59,083 nucleotides of DNA, from assembly GCA_903834145.1 (NCBI GenBank), contig CAILHY010000030.1, forward strand, positions 1 to 59,083. The letters run 5' to 3'. The notes beneath the pieces are model-generated. The model was not told the origin of the DNA. It ran no database searches and worked only from the letters and a program-made list of their open reading frames with translations. Positions 17,701 through 24,414 of this stretch are shown one piece after another (positions within the stretch are counted from its first letter, which is position 1; every line of letters begins with the position of its first letter). The stretch comes from an uncultured Actinomycetes bacterium. Lineage in GTDB: Bacteria; Actinomycetota; Actinomycetes; Nanopelagicales; Nanopelagicaceae. The translations under genes and the position numbers were made by a program.

Positions 17701-20181
17701 TGTTCCGGCGCCACCACTAGAACTAATTGTTAGAGTACTGAAGGTTGATGTTGCATTCCCATTCAAACCACTGCCCGATGGTGTAGTAATTGTAAGTAGA
17801 TTGGAAACGGTTAAAGTCACAGACTTACCAATACTGGCAACCGATTTTGAATCCGTTGCAACAACGCTGAATGATCCGCCAGTCGGAGATGAAGAAATAC
17901 TAATAACGCCGGTGGTAGCATCAATTGAAACTCCGGCTGGTGCGCTTGTCAAAGACCACGTAATAGTCAGTCCATTACTCGAGTCTGCAACCGTGTAGGC
18001 AGATGTTGTTTTAGCGGTTCCGGTAGTTGCACCAATGGTCGAGGATCCAGATACCACTGGAACCGCATGCACTATTACGGACGTCGCACCAGAAGTAGTG
18101 GTATTCCAGTTTGTCCCCGATGTTGGCGTGAATGTTGCCGTAATCGAAGCACCAGATAACTTGGAAGCACTTGGACTCCACTCGCATGTGATACTTCCGG
18201 GACCAGTTATCGCGCCATCAAAGCCAGAAGCGCATGTATCTGATCCTGGCAATTGGAAGGAAACAGTTCCCGCTAAATCAGCAGGAATGTTAGTCAAGGT
18301 AGCTGTCAATGTAACCGCCGATGCAGTCAATGATGTATCGGCGTCACTGGAGGCAATTACTAAAGTTCCAGTCCCCTTGCCCACTGTCAGCGCCACCGAA
18401 GGTGACGCTGGTGAATCGTTGTAGTTGGCATCGTTGTAATAGGTGGCAGTAAGCACACCTGAACTGATGGCAATCGGAGTCCATATACAACTTGTTGCAT
18501 TCGTTGAAACATCGATCAAGACATGTCCAGCTGAGTCCCCGCAGGTAGAAGTGGTATTTGTAATTGCTGTGCCGCCGACTTTGAAGATTACATAGCCAGC
18601 AGCATCGAGGGCTGCGGTGCCCGTTGTTCTGGAAACGGTTGCAGTCAAAGTAACAGGATTATTGACAGCGCTGACTTTTGGACTACCTAAGTCACTGGTC
18701 GTGAGTAGCGCAGTGGTATTGGCCTTACTTACTGTGACTGCGTAAGCGGAGGAAGTGGATTGAGAAAATGTGGAAGTGTCTCCGGAGTAAACAGCAGTGA
18801 CGTTAATGCCTCCGGTTATTGCCGTTAATGGAGTCCATGTGCAACTTGCGCTTGATCCACTAATCGTTACTTGGCCAGCAGTTCCGCAGCTCGTGATCTT
18901 GGTAGCTCCATAGTAAAACTCAAAATAGCTTGTGTTCGAAAAGGCAACATTGCCCGATGCTCGAGAAGCGGTAGCAGTGAAAACTATCGAAGCACCTAAA
19001 GTTATTGTCTTAGGAGTTGAACCAATATCAGCTGTGAGCGCAGTAGTAGTCCCGGTAAAGGCACCAACGGAGACAACCGCACCTGCAGTTTGTGAACTTG
19101 AATAGTTGGCCGATGTCGTAGGAACAAAGTAGGCGATTAACGTCGCACTCTCTGTGGCGTTATCTGTAGTCCATGCACAGGTGGCTACACCGGATGTAAT
19201 TGCTTTTCCTGAACAACCGGAGATTGTAGTTTCGCTTCCTGCCACTGTTTGCTTAAACGTCACGGTGCCTACTGCACCAGCAGGAGTTATGGTTGCCGAC
19301 AAATTATTGAGAGTGCTTTTTGCCGATGAAGCGGGGGGCGAATTCAAAACTATGCTAGTAGTTTTTTGTGTCACCGCAACAGATATAGGAGAGGCACTTG
19401 AAGTTCCGTAACTTCCATTACCACCATAGCTAGCAGTGATTGATACCCCACTGGACGCGGCAGTTGGGGTCCATGTGCAACTTGCACTCGATCCACTGAT
19501 TGTTACGGCGCCGCTTGTTCCGCAATTGCTCAACGTTGAAGAACTTCCACCGGCTGCAAAAGTAACTGTGCCGGTGGCGCCCGATGTCACTGTCGCAGTC
19601 AATGTAACTGGAGTTCCAACTGTTGTTGTTTGGGGACTTAGGCCAGTGCTCAGAGATGTTGTTGAAACACCACTTTGAGTTTGAACCGCAAGAGTTGAAG
19701 AGTAAGCATTGGTACTGGAACCTGTTCCGCTTCCTGTTCTGTATCGCGCGTAATAGTAAGTTGTATTTCCACTTGATGAGTTTGCGTTTGTTGAACAAGT
19801 AAAAGTTGTGTACGGCGAAGGTGATGCTTGCTTACTGCCGCTGGGGCTCGTGCATGTGATCGTTGAACCACCTGATGTGGAATTAGAGCTGTTGGTATAG
19901 AAATATACGTAGTAGTAACCCGAACCTGAATATGGCCCAGAAAGAGTGCACGTCTGACCTGATTTGACTGCAACTGTGGCGGTGAAGGTAACGCTTGAAC
20001 TCTTAATCGGCGTGGTCGTCGAAGCTGCGATCGTTACTGTTACTTGAGATGCGGTACATGCAGTTGCGGCACTTGATGTTGGTGCGGCAGCGACGGAGAC
20101 GATTGTTGAAGTTGCTACCAATAAGTAGGTAAGAAAAATTCGTACGCGCATACTCGCGGGTTGCAATATTTCCTTATACAC
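8698..20181 (-). CDS. Giant secreted Ig-like/FN3 repeat protein (3,827 aa)
   Basis: A single open frame of 11.5 kb. The start is GTG 20181, with GAGGT 6 nt upstream; an ATG at 20151 gives a shorter signal-peptide N-terminus but lacks a site. After the signal (FLTYLLVATSTIVSVAAA) come, by coding position: a Ser/Thr/Tyr-rich region; bacterial Ig-like (Big_3_5-type) modules, ~19.7-18.1 kb; putative-Ig (He_PIG-type) modules with LPSGLTLNSSGTITGTPTTAG, ~18.0-17.3 kb; FN3 and Ig-like modules, ~17.2-13.5 kb; and, from 13.5 kb to the end, FN3 domains interspersed with five two-cysteine modules ending G-x-C-x-[IV]-x3-Q-x-G. There is no catalytic domain, sortase motif or membrane anchor. The likely role is a surface fibre or adhesin. 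The downstream OmpA-domain gene overlaps by 4 nt. Confidence 0.9.
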   Translation of the reverse strand: MYKEILQPASMRVRIFLTYLLVATSTIVSVAAAPTSSAATACTASQVTVTIAASTTTPIKSSSVTFTATVAVKSGQTCTLSGPYSGSGYYYVYFYTNSSNSTSGGSTITCTSPSGSKQASPSPYTTFTCSTNANSSSGNTTYYYARYRTGSGTGSSTNAYSSTLAVQTQSGVSTTSLSTGLSPQTTTVGTPVTLTATVTSGATGTVTFAAGGSSSTLSNCGTSGAVTISGSSASCTWTPTAASSGVSITASYGGNGSYGTSSASPISVAVTQKTTSIVLNSPPASSAKSTLNNLSATITPAGAVGTVTFKQTVAGSETTISGCSGKAITSGVATCAWTTDNATESATLIAYFVPTTSANYSSSQTAGAVVSVGAFTGTTTALTADIGSTPKTITLGASIVFTATASRASGNVAFSNTSYFEFYYGATKITSCGTAGQVTISGSSASCTWTPLTAITGGINVTAVYSGDTSTFSQSTSSAYAVTVSKANTTALLTTSDLGSPKVSAVNNPVTLTATVSRTTGTAALDAAGYVIFKVGGTAITNTTSTCGDSAGHVLIDVSTNATSCIWTPIAISSGVLTATYYNDANYNDSPASPSVALTVGKGTGTLVIASSDADTSLTASAVTLTATLTNIPADLAGTVSFQLPGSDTCASGFDGAITGPGSITCEWSPSASKLSGASITATFTPTSGTNWNTTTSGATSVIVHAVPVVSGSSTIGATTGTAKTTSAYTVADSSNGLTITWSLTSAPAGVSIDATTGVISISSSPTGGSFSVVATDSKSVASIGKSVTLTVSNLLTITTPSGSGLNGNATSTFSTLTISSSGGAGTNVFTLASDSSALPSGLTLNSSGTITGTPTTAGSYTGIKVKVTDANGAIATTSAFTLTIASAVLIDSPSGSNAATVGSTFSLTVTSTGGAGSNVYTLATGSTALPAGVILKSDGTITGTPTTAGTTAGIKVTVTDALSVTSTTSLFAIVVAKATLSTPTSVSASATSGSTTSITVTFSGDSHATSFTAKVYAGGSLTKTVTSFTSTSAITGLTAATAYTVGITAIGGSNYSDSAESSKGPVTTGSSSLAPTIATNPAGASKTAGQSLSLSVTASSNDSGDLTYQWRKGGSNISGATDSTLVITSLVTGDAGTYTVVVTNTKNGTTATATSTGAILTVSTALSITTPTGSGVSSSYLSTYSLTISASGGSGTKTFALTSGTLPAWATLSSSGVITGTANVVGTTTGLVVTVTDANSATSATSAFNITIGKADPVIAWDTPSPIRLGAHLTSTEMDASASFGGSALAGAFVYTPDASTTLSSGTVSLSAVFTPTDGTHYNTITTANSIVVLSATGPSAPAKPTLTATGAAAGSLILTWVRITGSPDNGGSAVTGYQYRLQRTDSESWGDWSSTQAESATTATISGLTKNKAYIVQVRAINAIHEGSISLSSSTATVAGIAASTPNAPQNVVVKTDDGKLIIDFDLPSGSTEGDGGDADARITAYQYSLDGGSTWKSTGSTSREITVSSLVNGTTYDVRVRAVNSVGTGAASATFTGTAKPNKAPGKPTIVSATVGAGTLTVSFNPPADNGGGTLTYTYRLKTSNDGENGWGDWKSTGSLTSTDTGFSYVIAGITNGSTYNLQMKSTNEFGRASGVTDTFTKSSSKASKPTITSQPVAQSLTATQTSAFTVSVTATTGAGETLSYQWYKDSSAIDGATSATYSISRALVVGDAGDYYVIVTSTINGTSDTRQSNTVHQNVVAKLTVGTTAPGATANSDYSKVLSVTNGAEPFAWTGSSLPTGLTLDSNGTVHGKVTTANTYTFSATATDKNGVSNTATVSLVVSPALLIVTTTLDATSVDKSYSGTFTASGGNSSTYVWAVTGDVSLPTGLTLSSSGAISGTTGHTATSKTFSITVTDANGATTSSKFTIAVVSGVAGAPTLNPTITKPASGQLSISWTAPSDIGGSTITEYAIKYVSSSSGDSEDKGTKSVKVSDLGGSPFSATISELKNGREYTISISAKNSGGYGTSSLSYSATPGVIPGKPQSVTTTLDGAGMVLRWKKPDGDGFGDLTYSAQCKKDSGSYSSVNISDASSGDEGRLSKSITGLVAGSHYVCQVKSTSAYGSSDWSLDTSDLTYMTKPGTPQSISGSSTGDGSVSVSWQAPASNGGGQITSYIASTNKNGGEDSEGNRSCSIARATASDAGDWDDAGYTFTCKIEGMPKKGTFKVYLVAVNAVGSSTKSSGTEVTIAGKTQTLTIPDAAKTTINKKVGDADFSIGATVTSGLKVGYTSDNPSSCLVTSARMIRPLASGDCVITISQNGKKDDNSNGEDSEYGQISGANTVNVHVTAATPGAPIITSVSVGDASITLIWKPNTGVGSAPTGYNFQFGDTATSVTWSASTPITNGTSSVTYSLTGLTNGTGYEVRVQAVNGALLSDWTVAVGPYIPAGVPDAPAAPTVSLVDSTGTATISWGAPAGNGGSPIKGYKVTSTRTGSTSTCTTGIVSLTCNIGGLANKFGYSFTVQAQNSSVTNGGWGAASSATSGTLNGLAQVIIFDTSTAITGWTVGDADVQLKAKTDSGLAIAFGSTDSTICSVSGTGSVHFKTSGNCQITMDQLGTETNYSAATQVRALLVIDPATPSAPLISSVTNVTSGLTVVWTAPARLGGALTYLVTALPTMDSSTAVTCAPIAPAMTCTLLGDGGSLTKGVEYSITVVAHNNAGDGPASGARIGKWQTKPTVPNSATAVKDSTDGRAINVGWAKSSDDGTSAILRYVATATPTDGSLTSKTCQVTPSGALDISGYTCVITALRAGATYNIAIVAVNAIDTSPSAPVTGVVPGLTQTITVTTPIAKVLGAGDFALDASSTSGKPLTYSTSDSTCTLPSAGIVHLASVGTCTIHIDQLGSTSSDEFAYSPAARVDVVVNISATTPDSPSIIKAVPGVGKITVTWTAPTFNGGAATTTQAQAYLAGTKIGTCDTSGCDITTGLVNGTTYTVRIEAHNSIGSTFSTSLTARPYDALPNAPVPLVAQGGLARVDLSWTAPSNVDALGVGHSIHHYQVEGRVAPSNPADAWPGTAELLYNPVDTNTATTTSFTGLAPGKTYEFRARAVGVDGGTTTYSEYTGSSYANTFGVPVFTGATLSLTPGFSAGHATITVSWPVPSSNGGSSVTGFTATATNGGTSISCSGGANATTCTILGLTSGLSYSVSLVATNAVGNSLPLTGSLTTVGAPTVAPVITGVTSSVDTGTATISWTGIPVSGNGGKVVTSYTVNAYKDGSGTSSASCSAVSTDTDSTPGSYSCTITGLTYKSNYVFKAVATNIAGDGLLSDPTTPAVYLVLPQTISFANPYSPSTVNFTVGSVVLSATSTSGGAIIFTTGSSACSVSASTVTFLGLGTCAIVANQNGVGTNFSAADPVTQTFTIQAIAPESVSLLQVEPGASTLKATWSVITVAQLGGSIFKHYVISWAKKTDFSDETTAIVSSRTTDYFQITGLDALATYRVRVQVITEDWADGSAWSNVLTGTTFGLPSAPAIQPTPTSAAPGSATITWTDSADDGGTPITGYLAKAYDATTDALTGQTCAASSSTCVISGLSGAISYKFRVFASNAVGSASSGLTTTALRPGSSQTLTVANVSKLHTDANFTADGSSSSGLPVQFSKVPSSDVLFDSYTATTWASGRTVCSVDSTTGAVTIDLAGTCTIAADQNGNDAVVGGNSTTYLAAPQKTFTVTVAATLPGVIRVPSATSDNSRLRIQWSAPAPGADGGVHITGYQIMWWNQTDHPSRPSDADFANFDVSATGTWHGFGRMMVNAANWYDFYLENLHNGDTYTILIQAQNSVGLGPESL
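9045..13470 (-). repeat. Super-repeat: FN3 domains punctuated by two-cysteine modules
   Basis: Inside the giant gene, five ~90-residue modules starting [TSAP]Q[TV][ILV] and ending GxCxIxxxQxG are encoded near 13.47, 12.57, 11.70, 10.20 and 9.35 kb. Intervals are about 900, 865, 1,500 and 855 bp. The regular unit is therefore two FN3 plus one module (~290 residues), and the long interval has room for about four FN3 domains. Endings seen are SGDCVITISQNG, SGNCQITMDQLG, VGTCTIHIDQLG, LGTCAIVANQNG and AGTCTIAADQNG. Confidence 0.75.
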
Positions 20182-20206
20182 CGGCGTACCTCGATGTTTT
20201 TTGGAG

Positions 20207-20228
20207 TAACCCCAGTGGTTAACCCCAG
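20207..20228. repeat. Direct repeat TAACCCCAG upstream of the giant gene
   Basis: Two copies of TAACCCCAG (20207-20215 and 20220-20228), 13 bp apart start to start, with a degenerate third copy (TTACCCCC at 20255). They lie 26-80 bp upstream of the giant gene's GTG, in the divergent promoter region, and could be a regulator site. No family is identifiable. Confidence 0.3.
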
Positions 20229-20385
20229 GGTTGAATTCTCGCAGTTTGCAAGTGTTACCCCCTAATTAGCCACATTGATGAAAGGAATATCCCCCAGCGT
20301 TAGGTCTAGTCACAGCGCACGGATAGAGTTTAAAAAAGGGAGTTACCTCACATATTGTAATAATTAGAGTGGTAGCCCCGATGGA

Positions 20386-20391
20386 TAGGCT
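20386..20391 (+). promoter_or_regulatory. -10 box, leaderless-type promoter (acyl-CoA dehydrogenase)
   Basis: TAGGCT followed by 6 nt and the ATG at 20398; no convincing ribosome binding site. Confidence 0.45.
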
Positions 20392-20397
20392 TAGGCC

Positions 20398-21567
20398 ATG
20401 TCAACCATGCATCCTTTTGATCTGCTCGATATCCAACGCGATCTCACTCAAGAGCAACGCGAAATTCAGGCAGTAACACGTGCGTACGTAAATGATCGAG
20501 TACGTCCTGATATTGCAGAGTGGTTTGAGACAAGTGAAATCCCCGTGCGCGAATTAGCACAAGAACTCGGAGAAATTGGTTTACTCGGAATGCATCTTGA
20601 GGGATACGGATGCGCAGGTACGGATGCAACTTCTTATGGTCTTGCATGTATGGAACTCGAAGCTGGTGACTCTGGAATTCGTTCATTAGTTTCCGTGCAA
20701 GGTTCATTGGCGATGTTTGCAATTCACGCCTATGGCAGTGAAGAACAAAAACAAGAGTGGTTGCCGAAATTAGCATCAGGAAATGCCATTGGTTGCTTTG
20801 GATTAACGGAAGCCGATCACGGATCTAATCCATCCGGAATGTTGACGCGCGCAAAGCGCGATGGCAACGACTGGATACTTGATGGAAACAAAATGTGGAT
20901 TACTAACGGGAGCGTCGCAGATGTGGCGGTCGTGTGGGCACATACAGATGAAGGAATTCGTGGATTTGTTGTAGATACAAAGTTGCCTGGGTTCTCTGCC
21001 AATGTAATTAAACATAAATTGTCTTTGCGTGCTTCTGTAACTTCGGAATTAGTTTTTGCTGGACTTCGCCTGCCAGATAGCGCACGTCTGCCCCTTGCAA
21101 CTTCGCTACGAGCACCGCTGATGTGTCTTGCAGAAGCGCGCTTTGGAATTATCTTTGGTGCAGTTGGAGCTGCTCGTGATTGCTTTGAGAGCGCACTTGA
21201 ATATGCCTCCACCCGCGAACAATTTGATGGTCCCATTGCACGCCACCAAATCACGCAATATAAATTGGCCACGATGGCAACAAATCTCAATAATGCAATG
21301 TTGTTGGCACTGCACCTTGGCAAGATTAAAGATGCACACCAGATTAAACCTGAGCAAATCAGCATGGGTAAGTTCAACAACGTCAATGGTGCTATTGAGA
21401 TTGCACGTGAGGCTCGAACCATTCTTGGAGCTGCAGGCATAACAACCGAGTATCCGATCTTTCGGCATATGAATAACTTGGAATCCGTCTTAACGTATGA
21501 GGGCACACACGAAATTCATTCGCTCGTGATTGGTCAAGCACTGACAGGGATTGCCGCTTTTCGCTAG
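20398..21567 (+). CDS. Acyl-CoA dehydrogenase, glutaryl-CoA dehydrogenase-like
   Basis: 389 residues covering the whole acyl-CoA dehydrogenase fold (N-terminal helical, middle beta, C-terminal helical). The flavin-contact motif reads CFGLTEADHGSNP, the middle domain LDGNKMWITNG, and the catalytic base is Glu368 in TYEGTHEIHSL. The ending YEGTH-IHSL-IG-ALTGI and the TREQFDGPIARHQ segment are characteristic of glutaryl-CoA dehydrogenase, which oxidises and decarboxylates glutaryl-CoA to crotonyl-CoA using FAD. Substrate specificity is inferred from similarity. Its stop overlaps, tail to tail, the stop of a family III CoA-transferase that could supply glutaryl-CoA. Confidence 0.83.
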   Translation: MSTMHPFDLLDIQRDLTQEQREIQAVTRAYVNDRVRPDIAEWFETSEIPVRELAQELGEIGLLGMHLEGYGCAGTDATSYGLACMELEAGDSGIRSLVSVQGSLAMFAIHAYGSEEQKQEWLPKLASGNAIGCFGLTEADHGSNPSGMLTRAKRDGNDWILDGNKMWITNGSVADVAVVWAHTDEGIRGFVVDTKLPGFSANVIKHKLSLRASVTSELVFAGLRLPDSARLPLATSLRAPLMCLAEARFGIIFGAVGAARDCFESALEYASTREQFDGPIARHQITQYKLATMATNLNNAMLLALHLGKIKDAHQIKPEQISMGKFNNVNGAIEIAREARTILGAAGITTEYPIFRHMNNLESVLTYEGTHEIHSLVIGQALTGIAAFR

Positions 21568-22682
21568 TCGTCGACCCCTAAACGCGGTGGTCCTAAGTGA
21601 TACTCCACCGGAGTTGCTGAAAAAGTAATCGGATTAGCAATTGTTTTACTTGTGCTGCCATCGCGTGGATCTGTGATTTCAACGATCGGATGCAAACCTA
21701 AACGTGTGGCAAGGGCAATGGCAGATTCCATATTATTGATCGCACCTGCTGGAACACCCGCTGCCGTAAGAATCGTGGCCCATTCATCGGCGCTCTTGCT
21801 GGCAAGAACGGGTGCAAGGAGCGAGTTGAGTTGGGCACGGTTGGCCACACGCTGCGGGTTGGTGGCAAAGCGCGCATCGAATGCGCAATCAACACCAAGA
21901 GCCGCGCAGAACTTTGCGAACTGTCCATCATTTCCAACCGCGATAACGATCTGTTTATCTTTTGCCGCATAGGACTCATATGGTGAAATGCTGGGGTGCG
22001 CGTTTCCCATTGCTGTGGGAATAACGCCAGCCCCGGCGTAGGCACCACTTTGATTGACCATCGCAGAGAGCGCGGAACTCAATAGGTTGATCTCCACCTT
22101 TTGTCCTGTGCCGCTGACGGTGCGGTGATGCAGGGCAGAAACGATTCCAAGGGATGCGTGCAAACCCGCAACAACATCCACCAGTGCAACGCCCACCTTC
22201 GTTGGATGTTGAGAATCGGGCCCCGTAATACTCATGAGCCCGCTCATCCCCTGAACAAGAAGGTCATACCCGGGAAGAGCCTTTGCTTCATCGCTGGATC
22301 CAAAGCCTGAGATCGAACAATAAATAAGGTGTGGAAATTTGGAAGAAAGTTCGGCGTAACCCAAACCAAACTTCTCCATCGTGCCCACCGCAAAGTTTTC
22401 AACCAGGACATCACACGAGGCAATGAGCTCTAACGCTGCGGCGCGACCAGCTGCGCTTGTGAGATCTGCAGTTATACCTTTCTTATTGCGATTTACAGAT
22501 TGGTAATACGTGGCTGCGCCGCTGGCATCAAAGGGTGGACCCCAGGTGCGCGTGTCATCACCAACGCCAGGGCGTTCGATCTTGATGACCTCGGCGCCCA
22601 TATCCCCCAACAACATTGTGGCGTAGGGGCCGGCAAGCACGCGAGAAAAATCAGCAATCTTGATCCCCGATAGCGCACTCAT
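21564..22682 (-). CDS. Family III CoA-transferase (CaiB/BaiF), possibly glutarate-specific
   Basis: 372 residues from ATG 22682; the frame extends 16 codons further upstream but MSALSGIKIADFSRVLAGPYA is the normal family N-terminus. CaiB/BaiF hallmarks: GPYATMLLGDMGAEVIKIE, NRNKKGI, DVLVENFAVG and the catalytic aspartate Asp140 in LPGYDLLVQG. Members move CoA between carboxylic acids through an aspartyl anhydride. Next to a glutaryl-CoA-dehydrogenase-like gene, a succinyl-CoA:glutarate CoA-transferase role is plausible but inferred. It begins 4 nt after the class I CoA-transferase stop, yet has its own TACCTT box 6 nt before the ATG. The convergent stops share the bases CTAG. Confidence 0.83.
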   Translation of the reverse strand: MSALSGIKIADFSRVLAGPYATMLLGDMGAEVIKIERPGVGDDTRTWGPPFDASGAATYYQSVNRNKKGITADLTSAAGRAAALELIASCDVLVENFAVGTMEKFGLGYAELSSKFPHLIYCSISGFGSSDEAKALPGYDLLVQGMSGLMSITGPDSQHPTKVGVALVDVVAGLHASLGIVSALHHRTVSGTGQKVEINLLSSALSAMVNQSGAYAGAGVIPTAMGNAHPSISPYESYAAKDKQIVIAVGNDGQFAKFCAALGVDCAFDARFATNPQRVANRAQLNSLLAPVLASKSADEWATILTAAGVPAGAINNMESAIALATRLGLHPIVEITDPRDGSTSKTIANPITFSATPVEYHLGPPRLGVDD

Positions 22683-22686
22683 GTGA

Positions 22687-23916
22687 TTAAGGTAGCAGTC
22701 CGAATTCTTTTGCCTTTTCGCGCAGCGCATCTCTCACGCTTGGATGTGCCGCCTTCTCAATAATATTTCGGGCTTGTTCGTTCTGTGAATGGCCAAAGCA
22801 ATCAGCGATTCCATTTTCTGTTGCAACGAAGCTGTGTTGGAAGCTTGTGACATTTGAAGTCAGGCGAGGAACGATCGTGGAAACATTGGCTTTGGCGTGC
22901 CATGAAGGAAGTGCCATAAAGGATTTACCACCGCGTGAATGAAGCGATCCCACAATAAAGTCAGTGGATCCGCCAAAACCTGAGTAAATCTCACCCCGCA
23001 CATGGCTCGCATTTGCTTGGTCAAAAAGATCAATCTCCAGGGCCCCGTTAATAGAGGTCATTTTGGCTTGACGTGCAATCTGACTGGGATCATTGGTGCG
23101 CTCAGTACGCATCATGCGTACTCTTCTATTGAGATTGAGCCAGTCATATAACTCTTGAGATCCAAAAACAAAGGAGGCGGTCAATAAGATTTCCTCATCG
23201 AGGATGCCTGCCTTATAGAGATCCAATACCCCGTCACTGAACATCTCGGTCCAAATGCGCAAACCTTTACGCGAACCAAGACCTGCAAGTACGGCATCTG
23301 GAACCCCGCCGATCCCTAACTGCAAAGTGGAGTTATCTTCAATATGGGCTGCAATGCGCGCTCCAATCTCTTGGGCAACTTCATTTAACGGGGTGGGCGG
23401 TTTAATCGCAAGCGGTTCATCAACTTCAATCAGGTAATCAATCTCATTTTCATAAATCTGAGCATCGCCGTAGGTATAAGGCATACGCGAATTGGACTGA
23501 GCAATAACGATGCCATCGTGCGCACGCGCAGCTTCAATAGCAGCGGGCAGAATATTAACTTCGGTACCAAGACTCACTGTGTCAAAACGTGGTGAAGATG
23601 CGTGCAAGAAAACCACATCGGGGCGGTAATGATCGCGGTAGAGAACCGGGAGCAGACTTAAACGTGTCGGTATGTAATTCAAACGTGGATGACGTCGCAT
23701 ACCGGCGCCAACAAATGCTGTCTCGTAGGAGATGCCTTGGCGATCAGGGATTCCAGGTTGGGCGTTAAGCATATGCAGTCGAAATTCTGGGATCACCTTG
23801 TCGGCAATACCCAGCAAAGTGTTGGGAGTTGCAAAATTACCAGAAGAAACAATGCGTGGATTTGGTGGCAGATTTGCGAGAATGGACGACAGCTGTTCTG
23901 ATGAAATCACTCGCAC
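22687..23916 (-). CDS. Acetyl-CoA hydrolase/transferase family CoA-transferase
   Basis: 409 residues, the usual length of the acetyl-CoA hydrolase / 4-hydroxybutyrate CoA-transferase family. Typical segments are FVGAGMRRHPRLNYIP, SPRFDTVSLGTEVN, LQLGIGGVPDAVLAGL and WTEMFSDGVLDL, where Glu224 is the likely catalytic glutamate forming a glutamyl-CoA thioester, followed by GGSTDFIVG and ATENGIAD near the end. It would transfer CoA among short-chain acids or hydrolyse acyl-CoA. The GTG start is supported by a TACCCT box 6 nt upstream. Having class I-type and class III CoA-transferases side by side suggests two acid substrates in one pathway. Confidence 0.85.
   Translation of the reverse strand: MRVISSEQLSSILANLPPNPRIVSSGNFATPNTLLGIADKVIPEFRLHMLNAQPGIPDRQGISYETAFVGAGMRRHPRLNYIPTRLSLLPVLYRDHYRPDVVFLHASSPRFDTVSLGTEVNILPAAIEAARAHDGIVIAQSNSRMPYTYGDAQIYENEIDYLIEVDEPLAIKPPTPLNEVAQEIGARIAAHIEDNSTLQLGIGGVPDAVLAGLGSRKGLRIWTEMFSDGVLDLYKAGILDEEILLTASFVFGSQELYDWLNLNRRVRMMRTERTNDPSQIARQAKMTSINGALEIDLFDQANASHVRGEIYSGFGGSTDFIVGSLHSRGGKSFMALPSWHAKANVSTIVPRLTSNVTSFQHSFVATENGIADCFGHSQNEQARNIIEKAAHPSVRDALREKAKEFGLLP
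22689..22694 (-). promoter_or_regulatory. -10 box inside the end of the upstream gene
   Basis: TACCTT on the minus strand, 6 nt before the ATG at 22682, lying in the last codons of the preceding CoA-transferase gene. It suggests an internal leaderless promoter in an apparent operon. Confidence 0.4.
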
Positions 23917-23922
23917 AAACCG

Positions 23923-23928
23923 AGGGTA
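23923..23928 (-). promoter_or_regulatory. -10 box, leaderless-type promoter (CoA-transferase gene)
   Basis: TACCCT on the minus strand, 6 nt before the GTG at 23916, in a 48-nt divergent intergenic region shared with the gene at 23965. Confidence 0.45.
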
Positions 23929-23952
23929 GCACGCTTGTTTTGCCTAATAGAT

Positions 23953-23958
23953 TAGAGT
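23953..23958 (+). promoter_or_regulatory. -10 box, leaderless-type promoter (exported protein gene)
   Basis: TAGAGT followed by 6 nt and the ATG at 23965. It faces the minus-strand box at 23923-23928 across 24 nt, so the two promoters are packed back to back. Confidence 0.5.
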
Positions 23959-23964
23959 GGCGAC

Positions 23965-24402
23965 ATGAAGACTTCGCGTCCGCTTCTTATCATCCTCGCA
24001 ATAGTCACTGTGATCGGTATCTCTCTGGGTGGTTACACCTACGTTCACAAAGCTGCCACTTCGCAGATTTATGCATTCAATTGCGGTCTTATGGATTACA
24101 AGCCAACGTCGCTGACACAGTATTGCGCCGATGCGGGCGCTGGCGTGAGCGACATTAAATGGGATACATGGAGTGCAGATGGCGCAACCGGTACTGCGCG
24201 TTATGCAATTAACAATTGTGAGCCAACATGTGTTGCGGGAACATGGAAATATGCCGATGTGAATATTCGTTTAAGTACTTTGGTACACAAAGGCGGCAAA
24301 CCCGTTCTTTCCCATGTGTACTACAAAACTGTTGATGGAAAGAAACTGCCATTAGGTAAAACTTCGTATGAAGAGTGGGACCTGATCTCTACAACTATGT
24401 AG
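23965..24402 (+). CDS. Small exported or membrane-anchored protein
   Basis: 145 residues. A basic N-terminus and a single hydrophobic segment (LLIILAIVTVIGISLGGYTYV) act as a signal or anchor, without a lipobox. The exported part has four cysteines (NCGLMDYKP, QYCADAG, INNCEPTCVAG) and a central DIKWDTWSADGATGTARY. The pattern 'Y-P--L---CAD---I-W--W----A-G-------C-P-C--G' is one I know from uncharacterised exported proteins of Actinobacteria. Function unknown. It converges on the LysE gene with 12 nt between stops and no visible terminator. Confidence 0.75.
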   Translation: MKTSRPLLIILAIVTVIGISLGGYTYVHKAATSQIYAFNCGLMDYKPTSLTQYCADAGAGVSDIKWDTWSADGATGTARYAINNCEPTCVAGTWKYADVNIRLSTLVHKGGKPVLSHVYYKTVDGKKLPLGKTSYEEWDLISTTM

Positions 24403-24414
24403 CGCCGGTCTGAC

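Noticed and set aside
9045..18060. Repeated DNA in the giant gene as a CRISPR array or IS cluster
   Set aside because: The repeats are diverged, in frame and encode protein domains; no identical repeats with regular spacers and no transposase or inverted ends are present.
8698..20181. Many long plus-strand open frames opposite the giant gene (e.g. 11870-12367, 12779-13366, 15446-15718, 17633-17998)
   Set aside because: They are mirror images of a Ser/Thr/Gly/Val-rich repeat gene whose codon use leaves few antisense stops. They lack ribosome binding sites and recognisable domains.
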